Source of the DNA: Saxidomus purpurata | Lineage: Eukaryota; Mollusca; Bivalvia; Venerida; Veneridae | Assembly (NCBI GenBank): GCA_022818135.1 | Contig: JAFMSR010000018.1 | Location: 19,706,595-19,770,594 of the forward strand | DNA length: 64,000 nucleotides | Direction: 5' to 3' | In this document: positions 21,901-33,318 of the stretch, one piece after another | How positions within the stretch are numbered: the first letter of the stretch is position 1 | How the letters are laid out: the number at the start of each line of letters is the position of its first letter | Program-made: the position numbers and the translations under genes | Notes under the pieces: generated by a model | Told to the model about the DNA's origin: nothing | Database searches by the model: none | Seen by the model: the letters and a program-made list of their open reading frames with translations, nothing else

Positions 21901-24900
21901 ATTGTCTGTTACAGACTCAGAGTACAGAGAGACAAGACTGGACATTGAACTAGTCGACGACCCTGAACAGCTAGCACTTGTAAAGTATAATGTCCTCATG
22001 GACAAATTCTGATTGTGGTAAGTTATATGTACTCAAGGGAAGTACGCAGAGAAACCAGACTGGACATCTGAAGGTAAATCTAAAATAGTATAGACGACCC
22101 TGTTTCATGTCCAAATCACTGAACCCTCTGAACTTACATTTAGCCGTAATCATAATGACTAATTAACTGTCGCTCAACGGACAAATATCCTGAGTGTCTA
22201 TAGTGGACAGATAGATATTCTATATGTTATAGTTCAATATAAATATAATATATATCCAGAGTAACAGAATATTACATTCTGTCCCTCAGTATATATATAT
22301 ACAGCTGAAACTGTGCTGGTGGTCACCTTCCTTAATATGATGTTTGCTACGGTTTTCTGTAATGTACATTGTACACTATAAGGGCAAAATTTTCCCTCTC
22401 ATAGAATTTCTTCAAATTTGGCATTTTGACTGAGAATCAAGTTTAAAACAGAAATCTGAAAAATAAAAATTATAGGTCGAGAGCCTTGATTTTGAATCAT
22501 CTGCCCTTGAACATAGCATCTAGTTATATTTTCTGATTTTCAGTAGCAGGTTAAGAAAACAGGTTTAGCTGTATGAATACATGGTAAAAGACTTTATAAC
22601 TGTTGTAAGACACTTAAACTTCATAATTATAGGCTTAATTCAGAATATTTTTCCTGATATGTTTAATTTTCCTTCTTACTCATTACGTCTATATTTTCTA
22701 TCTATATATTTCATCGCAGCATTTTGAAACTACTCATATACAAGTAGTTAAAACCATAAATTTCCTGAAGTTAATACCATAATGCATATTTAATTACCGC
22801 TTCTAAAAATCAAGTTAGAGCTAATGTAATTTAGTAGATTTTGTCTGAACACAAGGCAAGTTCTCTCAACATCTAGTGGACAGCTTTGTCATCCAACGAA
22901 ATCTCTGTAGTATTCTGCTTTCTTTCATTTTGAATTCCATAGAATGACTAAAAACCTTTACTAAGTTGTAATCATTCATAGAATCTCACTGTCAGTCACA
23001 ATACATGTACATGCAATTTGATAGACAAGTTACTAGTCTGATAAAATTTAGGTTTCATTCTATGTACTATGTTTCATGCACTATTTCCAGTCTATTTCAT
23101 ATGATTTTGCTTTGTACACTGGGGCAGTTGAATCGGCGCTGGATAGCAGACTGGCCCTAGAACAAAACAGTTAGAAAATTATTAGTAAGAGATATTTCAG
23201 TCGCAGCCTAAGTGGTTGACCTGGCTAGCAATTTGATAAATTGGCATAAATAGGGCGTTTTCATTGGAAGACAAATAAAGCCACCATCTTAGTATATACA
23301 TTTATTACATGTTCTTGTTCTATAGGACATAGAAAGTCTTCTGTTGCTGTGCTCCTGTGTGTGTGTCAACTTTTATATTTGCAAAAGAACCATCACTTTT
23401 TCAATAATGGACTATTCAGTAATTGGCCCAATCACAAGTGGGTGGACTGAGGCAGTAGGTGCCTTGCTCTGGAACACATTTGTGAGACCTGATCATGAAT
23501 TGAACCCAGATCCTTTAGACTGCACAATAACGTATGTAACCAGTAATCCATCTATTTACAGAAGGAATGTATTCAGTTTGAGTGTCCCATACATCAATCA
23601 GCCTTGGGTAACATTTGTTTCAACAGAGAAAGAGATGTCACTGGACTGGTTCTAGCATCTACTATTCATCTTGAATTTCAAAAACCAGTCCACGTGGGTG
23701 AAACTTTGAATGAAATTATTCAATTTGGCAGACAAATGATTGCAGCCATTGACAACCATATGCAAATATCAAGAAGTGGTTGTGACATCAGATATGTGAA
23801 AATGTATGCTAATTTTATCCAATCAAAACAAGGCTACATTCAACAAATGTTTCTGGTAAGCAAACTAGCAAATACTAAGAGATGCCCAGTTGAACAAGTG
23901 GTGTGTATTTACACCAAACTACGTGCTGGAAAAATAGATATAACACTAACAGCAGAAAACAACACAGACTTTCCTGCAGAATCTTCACCATTTTTATCTT
24001 CACAAAATACTAAACTGTCTACAAAACTAACTGTTAAGTCAATGAGTAACCACAAAATTGATATAGCTTTAATCCAAAAGCCAGTATTTCACGAAATTTG
24101 GCTAACAGAACAATTTTACTGTCCAAAAGTTCTCATAACTTCATCCAAGTACTCCCAATTAGTCCAGCAAGGTATATTTAAGTCAATTAAAACTGAAAAA
24201 CTATCCTCTCAGTATGTCAAGCAAAGCGGACTTATTCCAATCTGTTATGCCAAGTACATACAACCATGGCTGTTAAAAAAGTACGAGACAAAGATGGAGA
24301 AACAAGAGCATTATTCAATAGCAGGCATACTAAGTGTGATCAGTATAACCCTATCAATGATATCTACCATTTTGGTACTGATCACATATTCCATTTTCTC
24401 TGAATTGCGTTTCATTTCCGGCAAACTTTTCATGGTACTGTGCTTTAACCTTCTTCTTGCTGAGGGTTTCTACAGCTTTGGACTCGATCTTGATGTGGGA
24501 AAATTCTGGTGCAAACTTGTTGGCATATGCATTCATTTCTTTTGGGTTGCCACCATATTCTGTATGAACTCTGCCCTTTGGTTACTGTTAAGGCATATTA
24601 AAGACCCCCTAGAACCTGAGAACAGAGCATTTCTACAGAGCAAGTCTAACTACCAAGTATTCAAATACTCTTGTTACTGCTATGTAATGGCTGCCCTTTG
24701 TGTTTTATCCAACATTATTCTCTCCCACTGCATCTATCATGACACGGAGTATGGTTACGGTGACAAGCCATGCTACATAAATTCGACGAGAATGAGAATT
24801 ATTACCTTCGCCCTTCCAATTGCCTTTGTCCTATTGGTCAACTTCTGTTTTTTCTGCCAAATTATGGTGAGACTTTCCCAAAGAGTGCAGAACAAGTACT

Positions 24901-25187
24901 CTAAGGTCATTAAAGCTAAGATGTTAGTTTTCTTGAAAATGTCAACAATTACAGGAGTTTACTGGGCTTTTGGTTTTATATACGAAGCCACCCAGATGAA
25001 AGCATTTGAATACTTGTTCATTGTTTTCAATGGTGGCCAAGGATTTTTCATCATGTGGTCATTTTTGCTGAACAAGCGTATTTTTGAACTCTACAAGAAT
25101 GTCTGTCGCAACATATACTGCAAGAATAAAATCAAAAAAATTGCTCAGAAAATTCGTGCGAAGGCAGTAACTGAATCTTCATGCTAG
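18904..25187 (+). CDS. Methuselah-like (class B-related) seven-transmembrane receptor
   Basis: Inferred exons are 18904-20809, 21915-21979 and 23562-25187, giving about 1198 residues. Start: the ATG at 18904 begins a signal peptide ('MYRLLIISCVVLVVLQQSTS'). A long, charged, Ser/Thr/Lys-rich ectodomain follows, with a Cys-rich patch ('CKPCSCSAKDC'). Then comes a Cys/aromatic domain ('WCAQCHNISFPDFWRLATDC') typical of mollusc Mth-like receptors. Exon 3 carries the pre-TM region and seven helices, for example TM1 'ILSVISITLSMISTILVLIT', TM3 'IHFFWVATIFCMNSALWLLL', TM5 'IITFALPIAFVLLVNFCFFC' and TM7 'YLFIVFNGGQGFFIMWSFLL'. These span about residues 905-1165 and end in a short basic tail. No clear GPS cleavage motif is visible. 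Role: probable G-protein-coupled peptide or stress receptor at the plasma membrane; the ligand is unknown. Exon 2 phasing needs the weaker donor at 21980. The stronger donor at 22018 lies after an in-frame TGA (22010-22012). Confidence 0.75.
20810..21914 (+). other. GPCR intron 1
   Basis: Bounded by donor 'gtaagatt' and acceptor 'ttgtctgttacag'. AT-rich and non-coding. The 106-codon minus-strand frame (21083-21403) shows no family resemblance. Confidence 0.55.
22031..22073 (+). pseudogene. Partial duplicate of GPCR exon 2 start
   Basis: The sequence 'agtacgcagagaaaccagac' with following 'tggacatctgaag' resembles exon 2 ('agtacagagagacaagactg', 'gacattgaac') and is followed by a donor-like 'gtaaat'. 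It lies directly downstream of exon 2 and looks like a truncated tandem copy. Confidence 0.5.
22074..23561 (+). other. GPCR intron 2
   Basis: AT-rich. The acceptor 'tccatctatttacag' ends at 23561 and opens the frame into the 7TM exon ('KECIQFECPIHQSALGNICF'). An overlapping plus-strand frame (23344-23655) in another register ends in a stop and is not taken as coding. Confidence 0.5.
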
Positions 25188-25256
25188 GCTACATGATATT
25201 TCAAATAGTTGCTTATGCCGACAGGATGGCAGCAAATAGTAATTTTACTTATTATA

Positions 25257-25301
25257 GGAAAAGGGACGATTATCCTAATGATAGACTAATCGTCCCTTCA
25301 G
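25257..25301. repeat. Short palindrome AAGGGACGATTA / TAATCGTCCCTT
   Basis: Arms of 12 bases ('aagggacgatta', 'taatcgtccctt') surround a short AT loop. The arm motif occurs again near 17569. Possibly a minimal foldback element. Confidence 0.5.
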
Positions 25302-25565
25302 TGCAACAAGGTTGTAACTGACATTTTATACAAAAGTGACTTTTTTGTTTAAAATGATTTAAAATGTATATATACACAGGATATTAAAATTTGAAAATTG
25401 AATTCTAATGTTAACCCTTTAAAAATAATATTTGTCCAATGGTTGTATCTGAAATTGATACAACTTGTTTTGTGCAACATGGTTGTAACTCAAGATACAA
25501 CCTTGTTGCACAAAAGTAACTGCATCTTGTGGCAGACTTCTTTTGTGCAACATGGTTGTATGTGA
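25297..25565. repeat. TGCAACAWGGTTGTA repeat cluster with a 20-bp-arm hairpin
   Basis: The motif 'tgcaacatggttgta' or its variant occurs at about 25302, 25472 and 25552, and inverted at 25496-25511. The pair 25468-25487 and 25495-25514 form a hairpin with about 20-base arms and an 8-base loop. Non-coding. Confidence 0.65.
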
Positions 25566-26159
25566 TTAACTGTTACAATTTCTTAACATAATGTAAAAAG
25601 AATTTATCAAAAATAGCATAGTCATGCTACATAAATATGGTTCTAGTAAAGACTTATAAGAGAGACAACATAAAATTATACTCAATGATAAGCAGAGTAC
25701 AAAAAGTAACGAAGACAAAGCATTATCTGGTTCAGTGTTTGATTTGCTCATGATTCCAAATGCTTTTGCTTCATCAGTCTATTACAAATGTAGTCCTGAG
25801 TTAACCATATATGCCATGGGAACAGGGGATGGTTACTGTTATATATGGCATGAGTATATTGCTGGTAGAGGGGGTTGTGTTTCATCAAAACATTAAGCCA
25901 GAAAGGTACAAATGTTTTCTCTTTCAGAGTAACATCAGTCTGTACTGCGCAAAGCAAAAAGAGAATGCATGTGACCATGCTATCTTATGCCCTTCAGAAA
26001 TTCAATATAAATTCATCACACATAAATACCTTGAAAATGGGCATACCCAGAGACATGGTTATTTTCTCTCATTAAATGAACATGCGGGGCCAGTATCCCT
26101 CTACTGGACTGAGTGGACTGTTCTTAGTAAGTTTTGTGAAAAGATTTTGAAAAATATGA

Positions 26160-26640
26160 CCTGTAGTGTTATCAAGGTTTTAGAATGATTGGCTGTAGCA
26201 CATTGGTTTTCCCAAAGTGTGACTTAATTTCTAAAAAGATCATCTACAGGTTGGAGGGAACCTTCTGAGCAAGCTTTATGAAAATCCATTGGACAATGTG
26301 ACCTGCAGAGTGTTATCAAGGTTTTACAATAATCTGCTGCAGGATGGTTGTTTTCACACAGTGTGTAGGCAACCTTCTGAGCAAGTTTTGTGAAAATCCA
26401 TTGGACAATGGAAGCTGTAGAATGAAAATCCATTGGTTATCTAGGTTTAACATTAATCTGTTGCAGCACAGTTTGTTTTTGCACAGCATGACTCATTTTC
26501 TAAACAGATTATGTATAGATTGATTGAAGACACCCTTCTGTTTCATCACAGTCAAAAACACATGTAGAGTGTTACCAAAGAAAAGTTTACAGACAGACCG
26601 AGAGAGCACCATGACACAAGTCCAGCAAAGCTAAAGGAGA
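26160..26640. repeat. Dispersed repeat, tandem ~90-110-bp units
   Basis: Units share 'aaccttctgagcaag-ttt', 'tgaaaatccattggacaatg', 'gacctgcagagtgttatcaa' and 'taatctgctgcag' at roughly 26160, 26262, 26370 and 26440. Related to 13170-13345. Confidence 0.7.
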
Positions 26641-26678
26641 GGACCAAGATGGCCCAATATTGCTCACCTGGCTTCAGG

Positions 26679-27035
26679 GAAGAAGATTTTTAAACTTTTT
26701 CCAATATGAGCCTATGTAAGTCAAGTCACCCTTGGGCAGCTGGGGTCATAATTTGAACAATCTTGGCAAAGGTCTAATAGGCAATGCTACATGCTAAATA
26801 TCTTAGCTCTAGATCTAGTGGTTTCAATGAAGAAGATTTTTTAAAGTTTTTCCTATATAATGAAGCTAATGTAAAATCAAGAGACCCCAAGTGGGGTCAA
26901 TTTTGAGGCAGGGGTCATAATTTGAACAATCTTGGTAGAGGGACACTAGGAAATGCTACACTTGCTAAATATCTTAGCACTAAGTCTTGTGGTTTCTCAG
27001 AAGAAGATTTTTGAATTTTTTCCTATAATTAAGCC
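26679..27035. repeat. ~150-170-bp tandem dispersed repeat
   Basis: 'gaagaagattttt' starts at about 26680, 26829 and 26999. Shared blocks include 'ggggtcataatttgaacaat', 'aatgctaca' and 'ctaaatatcttag'. Related fragments occur at 28370-28470, 28590-28700 and, inverted, at 34540-34780. Confidence 0.7.
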
Positions 27036-27039
27036 TATG

Positions 27040-27125
27040 TGGTGCAGTGGTTGAGTAGTTAAAACTCTGTAATACCAATCCGGAGGTCCCCGGTTTGAAT
27101 CCCAGCCGGGGTACTGGAAATTTCA
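27040..27125 (+). mobile_element. tRNA-derived SINE head
   Basis: 'gtggtgcagtggttgagtag' (A box) and 'ccccggtttgaatcccagcc' (B box) lie about 45 bp apart, followed by 'ggggtactggaaa'. Cloverleaf pairing is incomplete. Confidence 0.6.
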
Positions 27126-28812
27126 GAAACGTTTTTCATTAACCCTGCTGACAGTAACTGATTCTTCCTTTAAACAGTGCAGATCATGATTAGCCTGCAT
27201 ATCAATGCAGTCTGATCATAATCTACACTGGTTAATTTTCAGTAATTAAAAGTTTCTTCTGAAACCCCTTTTAAAAACGAATGGTACTAGCCAAATAAGA
27301 ATGTATGATAATTCCATTCTAGAATTTTAGAAGAAATATGGTAACCTGTTGTGATTGTCATCAATGATCAGAAGTGTGGATATGGTCAAATAGTTATGGT
27401 ACATAATTTCTAAAGCAATGGTTTCTATAGCAACCCATATATAATACTAATATTTCAGAACTGATGGTAATAAAGAATTGAGTTGTATAGCTCTGTTGTT
27501 TTTTTTTCTTCATCAACATCCTTGCAGTGTCACCTTTCTATATAACATCTGTCTAGTCAAGTAAAGGCTATATATTTTACTTTACTTTTACTTTACTTAA
27601 CTTGGTTTATAAGGTCAGTGAGCCCCTCAGCCCTGAAGAGGCATCTTATAATGGCAAAGCCCAGCATTTCTCCCATAATGCTGTTAAACCTGACTTTATT
27701 GCCTAAAAGGAGATGTCTTGGTAGGATGTGCCATCCCTTAATTTCCAAGCAATTTTGATTTTGCATGCCAAATGAAGGTTAGAGCTTGGGCAAATGCTGC
27801 CTTATTTCAATTTTCTAACGACACATCCCAGCTGGGATAACATCATTTGAACACAAGCAAATTCAGTGAATTTATATCCCCCACCAAATGAAGCAAACAA
27901 CTGAAAAAGAACAACTGCAAAGTAATTTAGTTTGTCTGTTTCAGAAAAAAAAAACATTTTTAGAATTCACCACCCCACTAGGGCCCCAGAAAGAGTGATC
28001 ATTAAATTATTTGAGCCAATTACAATTAACATTAGGTAACCCGTTTCTGAGAAATAAAATTTGAATGGTTTTATATTGAATATAGAAGAAAATAACAATA
28101 AAAGGGCAATAAATCTGGAGAAAGTAAGCCAGTCTTGACAAAAGTTGTGTGCACCGCGGCATTATGTCATATAACACTGAAAAGCAACATGATAATACTT
28201 CAAAAACTAGAATTGTATCCAAAGGACATAGATGCCCCCACTTTCCACCTTTGTCACAAAACATCAGCAGATTTCCATAACATTACTCTTACTGAACCTC
28301 TGTGCTCAGTTGAGCTAAACAACAAGAAGATTCTCAAAGATTTTCCAACATATTTCAGTGTAAAATCAAGTGAGCTTTGGGGCTTTTTGACTGGGGGTGA
28401 TGATTTCAACAATCTTGGTAGAGCAGCTATAGGCAATGCTATCGGCCAAATACCTAAGCTCTAGTCTAACTATTTCGACTTCGAAGGCAAACCGAACTTA
28501 TAGGCTGATATTTTATAGTTGTTCACCTTCTAGAGGTGTGACAGTTATAAAATATCAGATCTGTGAAAGGGGTCACACTGAAACGCCAAATTAATTAGGC
28601 TACCTAAGCTCTATGCCTTCTGGTTTGAGAAAAGATTTTTAAAGATCTTATATATGCCTATGTATAAACCGATGTCGGGGAGGAGTCACTGGTGGGGTCA
28701 ATCTTGAAAATATCCGACTTATAGTGTCATAAAGGTCTTTAATTGAAAGGGGCTAGAAATGAGGGGGGGATTTCTATATTAACCATCTATTTATGAAAGT
28801 TACGTACAACTT
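27126..28812. other. Repeat-rich non-coding region
   Basis: Contains low-complexity AT sequence and fragments of the 'caatcttggtagag' dispersed repeat (28400-28470), plus an inverted 'ctgatattttata' / 'tataaaatatcag' pair (28505-28560). No gene is recognised. Confidence 0.45.
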
Positions 28813-29312
28813 NNNNNNNNNNNNNNNNNNNNNNNNNNNNNNNNNNNNNNNNNNNNNNNNNNNNNNNNNNNNNNNNNNNNNNNNNNNNNNNNNNNNNNNN
28901 NNNNNNNNNNNNNNNNNNNNNNNNNNNNNNNNNNNNNNNNNNNNNNNNNNNNNNNNNNNNNNNNNNNNNNNNNNNNNNNNNNNNNNNNNNNNNNNNNNNN
29001 NNNNNNNNNNNNNNNNNNNNNNNNNNNNNNNNNNNNNNNNNNNNNNNNNNNNNNNNNNNNNNNNNNNNNNNNNNNNNNNNNNNNNNNNNNNNNNNNNNNN
29101 NNNNNNNNNNNNNNNNNNNNNNNNNNNNNNNNNNNNNNNNNNNNNNNNNNNNNNNNNNNNNNNNNNNNNNNNNNNNNNNNNNNNNNNNNNNNNNNNNNNN
29201 NNNNNNNNNNNNNNNNNNNNNNNNNNNNNNNNNNNNNNNNNNNNNNNNNNNNNNNNNNNNNNNNNNNNNNNNNNNNNNNNNNNNNNNNNNNNNNNNNNNN
29301 NNNNNNNNNNNN
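28813..29312. other. Assembly gap, 500 N
   Basis: Exactly 500 consecutive N, the usual size of a placeholder scaffold gap. True length is unknown, and any open frame spanning it is meaningless. Confidence 0.99.
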
Positions 29313-29372
29313 TGTGAAGACTGAGTATATTGGGAGGTTAGGCAGCTTTCTCTTTTTTTACCGTCTCTACCA

Positions 29373-30795
29373 ATGGCTGCCATTAGCAATGACAAGGTCT
29401 TTCACTATTTGAAAGACCTTGGCAATGATGATGAGGTTGGATTAACTATTTTCATTAATGATTTTCGTTTTTTTTTTAGTTATAGGCCTACTGTGTTTAG
29501 AAATGTATAAATGATTACCAAAAATCTTTTTTGTGTGCGGAATGTTTTTCGAGAAAAGGACTCGGTTTTTTTCAGATGAATGATAACTCTGGATGATAGC
29601 GGCGAAAGTCCATAGCCGAAAGGTTTTAGACATAGCCCTACAAAGTGTCACTGTATTCGGACACGATTATAAGCAATTTCTATTTTTATCCGTTAAACGG
29701 ATTAATTAAAATAAGTGAATTATTGTTACAGCTGAATTAAGGTACTTAACTTGTGTTTTTATATGGTATCGTAAAGATGTTAAGATAGTCCTGCACAACC
29801 AATAGATCTAGTTCCTTTAGTTTTTTTAGTTTTCGCGATAGACAGAAAAGTGCTGTGATCAGTCAATATTAACACTGATAAAATGTAAATTAAACTCAGA
29901 ATCTTAATTAATCGTGTCGGTCACCTTTCTAAATCGGTAATAACAAATTCAGAGTAAGATTTTATCCAAAGTAATTGTGCATTCTATGATTCAGATTGTT
30001 TATACCTGTGAAGCATTTTAACAGAAAAATTATCAGATTATGAGGGAGATATGTCCTAAAATGAGAGAGATTGGTAACTTTTGTGGGAGATTTTAACGTA
30101 TGCATGCCATTCAAGCTAATAAAGTCACAATTGGCATTGAAAAGCTGCTTTATACATCTGTATTAAATCAAAATATTTTAAATCTACTTTCACTTTCTGT
30201 TCACACTATCATTACCTATAAAGTGTAAGTAGGATTTAGAAATATGCATTTAGAAATAAAAAATATATCTTAAATATAGCCTTGGTAATCATGAATCTTT
30301 GTTTTGTGAATAGAAAATAAAAATTGATTTAGACGTATCGCCAGGTAATAGTCGTCATGGTTGTACTATCTTATTTTCCAGCTTTGTATTGTACCTTTTG
30401 TCCAATCTGTCACAAACACAAAGCTTTTAACAACATAGAATTACTCTAAAAATAATCTGATAGTAACAAGCTAATGTTCATGATGGTAGATAGTCATCTT
30501 CTTTCATTCTATACTTGGTTAATGTATTATTCAAAATAAAAGATGCATAGAGACCAGCGATGATAGCTGATGAGTCACCTTTCCCAAATTTATGTAAATA
30601 ATTCATCAGTATCTGGATGTGCGAAGCAGAGAATTACTATTAGATCAGGCTACAAGACTTACTCATGTGACAAGAATTAGCGTTTACAATTTATCACAGC
30701 AATATTACCATCTAACAATCTTTGAGGTTGATTCAATTTGGAGTGATTCTCAAGAGCAATTAATAGATGTTGTAAGAAATAGTTTCCAATTAAGG
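29373..30795 (+). CDS. First two exons of an unrecognised gene (3' part not found)
   Basis: Exon 1 (29373-29435) starts with an ATG in good context ('ctaccaATGG'), encodes 'MAAISNDKVFHYLKDLGNDD' and one more Glu, and ends at GAG|gttgg in phase 0. Exon 2 (30610-30795) begins after 'aattcatcag', also phase 0. It encodes 62 residues, including 'YLDVRSRELLLDQATRLTHV' and 'DSQEQLIDVVRNSFQLR', and ends at AGG|gtaaat. The composition is that of a soluble, helical, well-ordered protein, not AT-driven noise. I do not recognise the family. No third exon was found before the C19orf12 homologue at 31.5 kb, so the gene may be broken, may continue further away, or may be mis-scaffolded at the gap. Exon 1 overlaps a palindrome that matches a transposon end (see findings), so it is less certain than exon 2. 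Confidence 0.45.
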
Positions 30796-31504
30796 GTAAA
30801 TAAAAATCTGCAGCTTACTGCAGTATACACAGGTACATCATCCATTCTTCTGGTTATTTTATACTTGCTTAAAGGATTTTTGTATTTGTACTTATATACA
30901 AAAACTATCTACAAGCTTGAAATTGCTTGTAAATTCATTCTATTAATTGATAATCATGAAATTAATTTGTACATATGAAAACTACCAAGAATGAAATTTT
31001 CTTTTTATTTGTGTATCTTATGTAAAGTAAGTTTTTGTTATATCTGTATAATATAGCCATCAAAATTTGGTTGAAAGAGACTTAAATTGCATTAGTTTGG
31101 TGTTTCAAGTGTTTGACATGAGTAGAAATATTGCCCACACACATTGTACAATCTAAGCTTATGATTGCCTCAAATGCGTTAGTCTACATGATAAATCTAA
31201 ACAATTTTATAGGTGTATGATTTAAAGTAAAGCTAAACCAGAATCTAAACTTAGTCTCAAACCCCTTAGCTACAGCAGTAACCACATTAAAAGTTGTACA
31301 GATTGTTTGTTATTCAGTAATAAAGTATGATCTGTAGTGTCAGAAATTCTATAGAGCTTATGTTATATTGTTAAAATATCTGACTTCTGTAAAAAAATAT
31401 TGGTTGACTTAACTTGGACTGACACTATCACATTTTAAGCATTGTTAATTGAATAAATAATTTGAATTGCTTTAAATTATAATTCACAGGTTTGATAATA
31501 CAAA

Positions 31505-33132
31505 ATGGCAGCCAATCTTGCTGGGATGGCATTCATACCATACTATAAACATTTAATGGATTTGCTTGAAACAAATGCAGATTTGAAGAAAACAAGCAAA
31601 GGTTAGTAATGGTGTTTTGTAGTGATCATATTCTGTTTTCCTGTTTTGCTAAAACTGTGTAAGTTAAGACATAGTGTAAGATAAAATGTATATGTGCATC
31701 ATACATGTACATAAAGGTAAAGTGTTTATTTATTATAGTATCACCCCAACTTTAATGTTTCATAAATAGATCCATTGTTTAAATTGATACATGCATTAAT
31801 GTTTTCTATCTCTTATCATAGTTTTGTAAGTAAATTTAGTATAAAATCTGAGATATTGCAGCATGGTTACAAGGAAAGGTAACTCTACAACTGATATTTA
31901 GAATATTCAAAACATTGTTATCTTCTCCCTAGCATAGAAAGTACTGTCAAATCTTTCCAGTTGAAAAAACAATTTTGTCAACTCAGGGCCCTCTTTTTTT
32001 TGAAATAAGAAACAATTAGAATGCTCCTACAGGGCATGTGTTTTGTAAATGAGTATAAAAAAATGAGGCAATAAAATACAGATTGGAGGTCAAGAATGCA
32101 AGCGTGTAGATTACGATAAGAATTCATTTTTATGATACATGTATAATCATTGACTTGATATCGTAGATGGTATTTGGTCATTCCTATATGTGAAATTATT
32201 ACTATTAAATTTTAACTGTAAGATATCCAGTTTGTAAATTAGGCAACTTCTGATTGTTTATCATTGATGGAACCCCTGTTAAATATTCACGCGTCCACTA
32301 CAGTCGCATTAATGTGATTCGATAAAACTTATAATGAAGGGATATGTGGGTATTTGATCATTCCTATATGAATTTACAATAACTCAAGAGTTTGTAATTG
32401 GAAACTTCGATGTCTCAACCCTGATCCCAAAAAATCTCTTTTAAAATAGAAAATAAATGTTCCCATAGTCCTTGCAATACATTGTTTTTCTTTTTCTTTT
32501 TTCCAGGTATATTTAAGCAGATGGCATGGGCTGCTGGAGGTACCTGTGCTGGGGGAGTTGTTGCAGGACCACCTGGGGCACTAGTAGGAGGAATTGTAGG
32601 TATGAACCTTTATAAAGATTGTAGCCTACTGCAATTCTGTCCAGTTTTATTTGCATGAAACTTGACATAGTTGTCATCAATTCCACAGTGATAACTTAAA
32701 TGAGGTGGAAGAATCAGTATAGCAATTAATCAGTTCATCTTATATTAAACTTTGATCCGAACAAATACTGCTAATTGTTCAATATCACTAGACTGCGGGC
32801 CTCCTTTGAAGTGCAGTTTCATTTGAACTAATGGCATCACTCCTTTGACACTAACAAAACAGGGTTAAGCTCTATGTGATTACGCTAATGTGTAAACAAC
32901 ACTGTTTTCAGGTGCAGTTTATGGGTACTGTAAATCGGATGAATATGACTCTATGGTGTCTGTAATAAAAAATCTTACTGATGCAGACAAGAAACAACTT
33001 GTTGAGAAGGTACAGGAGCTTGTTGGTAGCTCAGCGCTCGAAGCCCTCACTGCTTTCATTGGTTCCCAGGTGCAACGAGAGTTGTTGATTAATTGTATAC
33101 GATCTGTGCTACAAAACAAAGGTGGTGGATAA
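31505..33132 (+). CDS. C19orf12: C19orf12 homologue
   Basis: Coding exons 31505-31601, 32507-32599 and 32912-33132 give 136 residues. Junctions are gttagt/ttccag and gtatga/ttttcag and all keep phase 1. The 31505 exon has an acceptor at 31489, so a 5'UTR intron precedes it. The protein has a short amphipathic N-terminus ('MAANLAGMAFIPYYKHLMDL'). It then has the glycine-zipper membrane hairpin 'GGVVAGPPGALVGGIVGAVY' (about 48-67), the family hallmark. A C-terminal helical part follows ('LTDADKKQLVEKVQ', 'ALTAFIGSQVQRELLI'). Human C19orf12 (about 140-150 residues) is a mitochondrial and ER-contact membrane protein. Its loss causes an iron-accumulation neurodegeneration, and its biochemical role is unsettled. 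Length and exon order are complete and I see no damage. It is the clearest intact conserved gene in the window. Confidence 0.88.
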
Positions 33133-33318
33133 TTAACGGTGATTGGATGTGGAATGTGACAATTAGTTGCTAGAAAATGCATATATGCAATCAATCATAT
33201 CATACAAGATTCTGATGTCTAAATTAGTTTCATTTTATTTATTCATATATTTTATATTAGGTGTTTTACTTATGTCTTTTTTTTAATCTGACCGTCTGAC
33301 TTTTTTACCAGACATTAT

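Noticed and set aside
23344..23655. 103-codon frame overlapping the 7TM exon
   Set aside because: It is in a different register, ends in a stop, and the acceptor at 23561 opens the correct frame instead.
28787..29395. Long open frames on both strands across the gap
   Set aside because: They consist almost wholly of N and carry no information.
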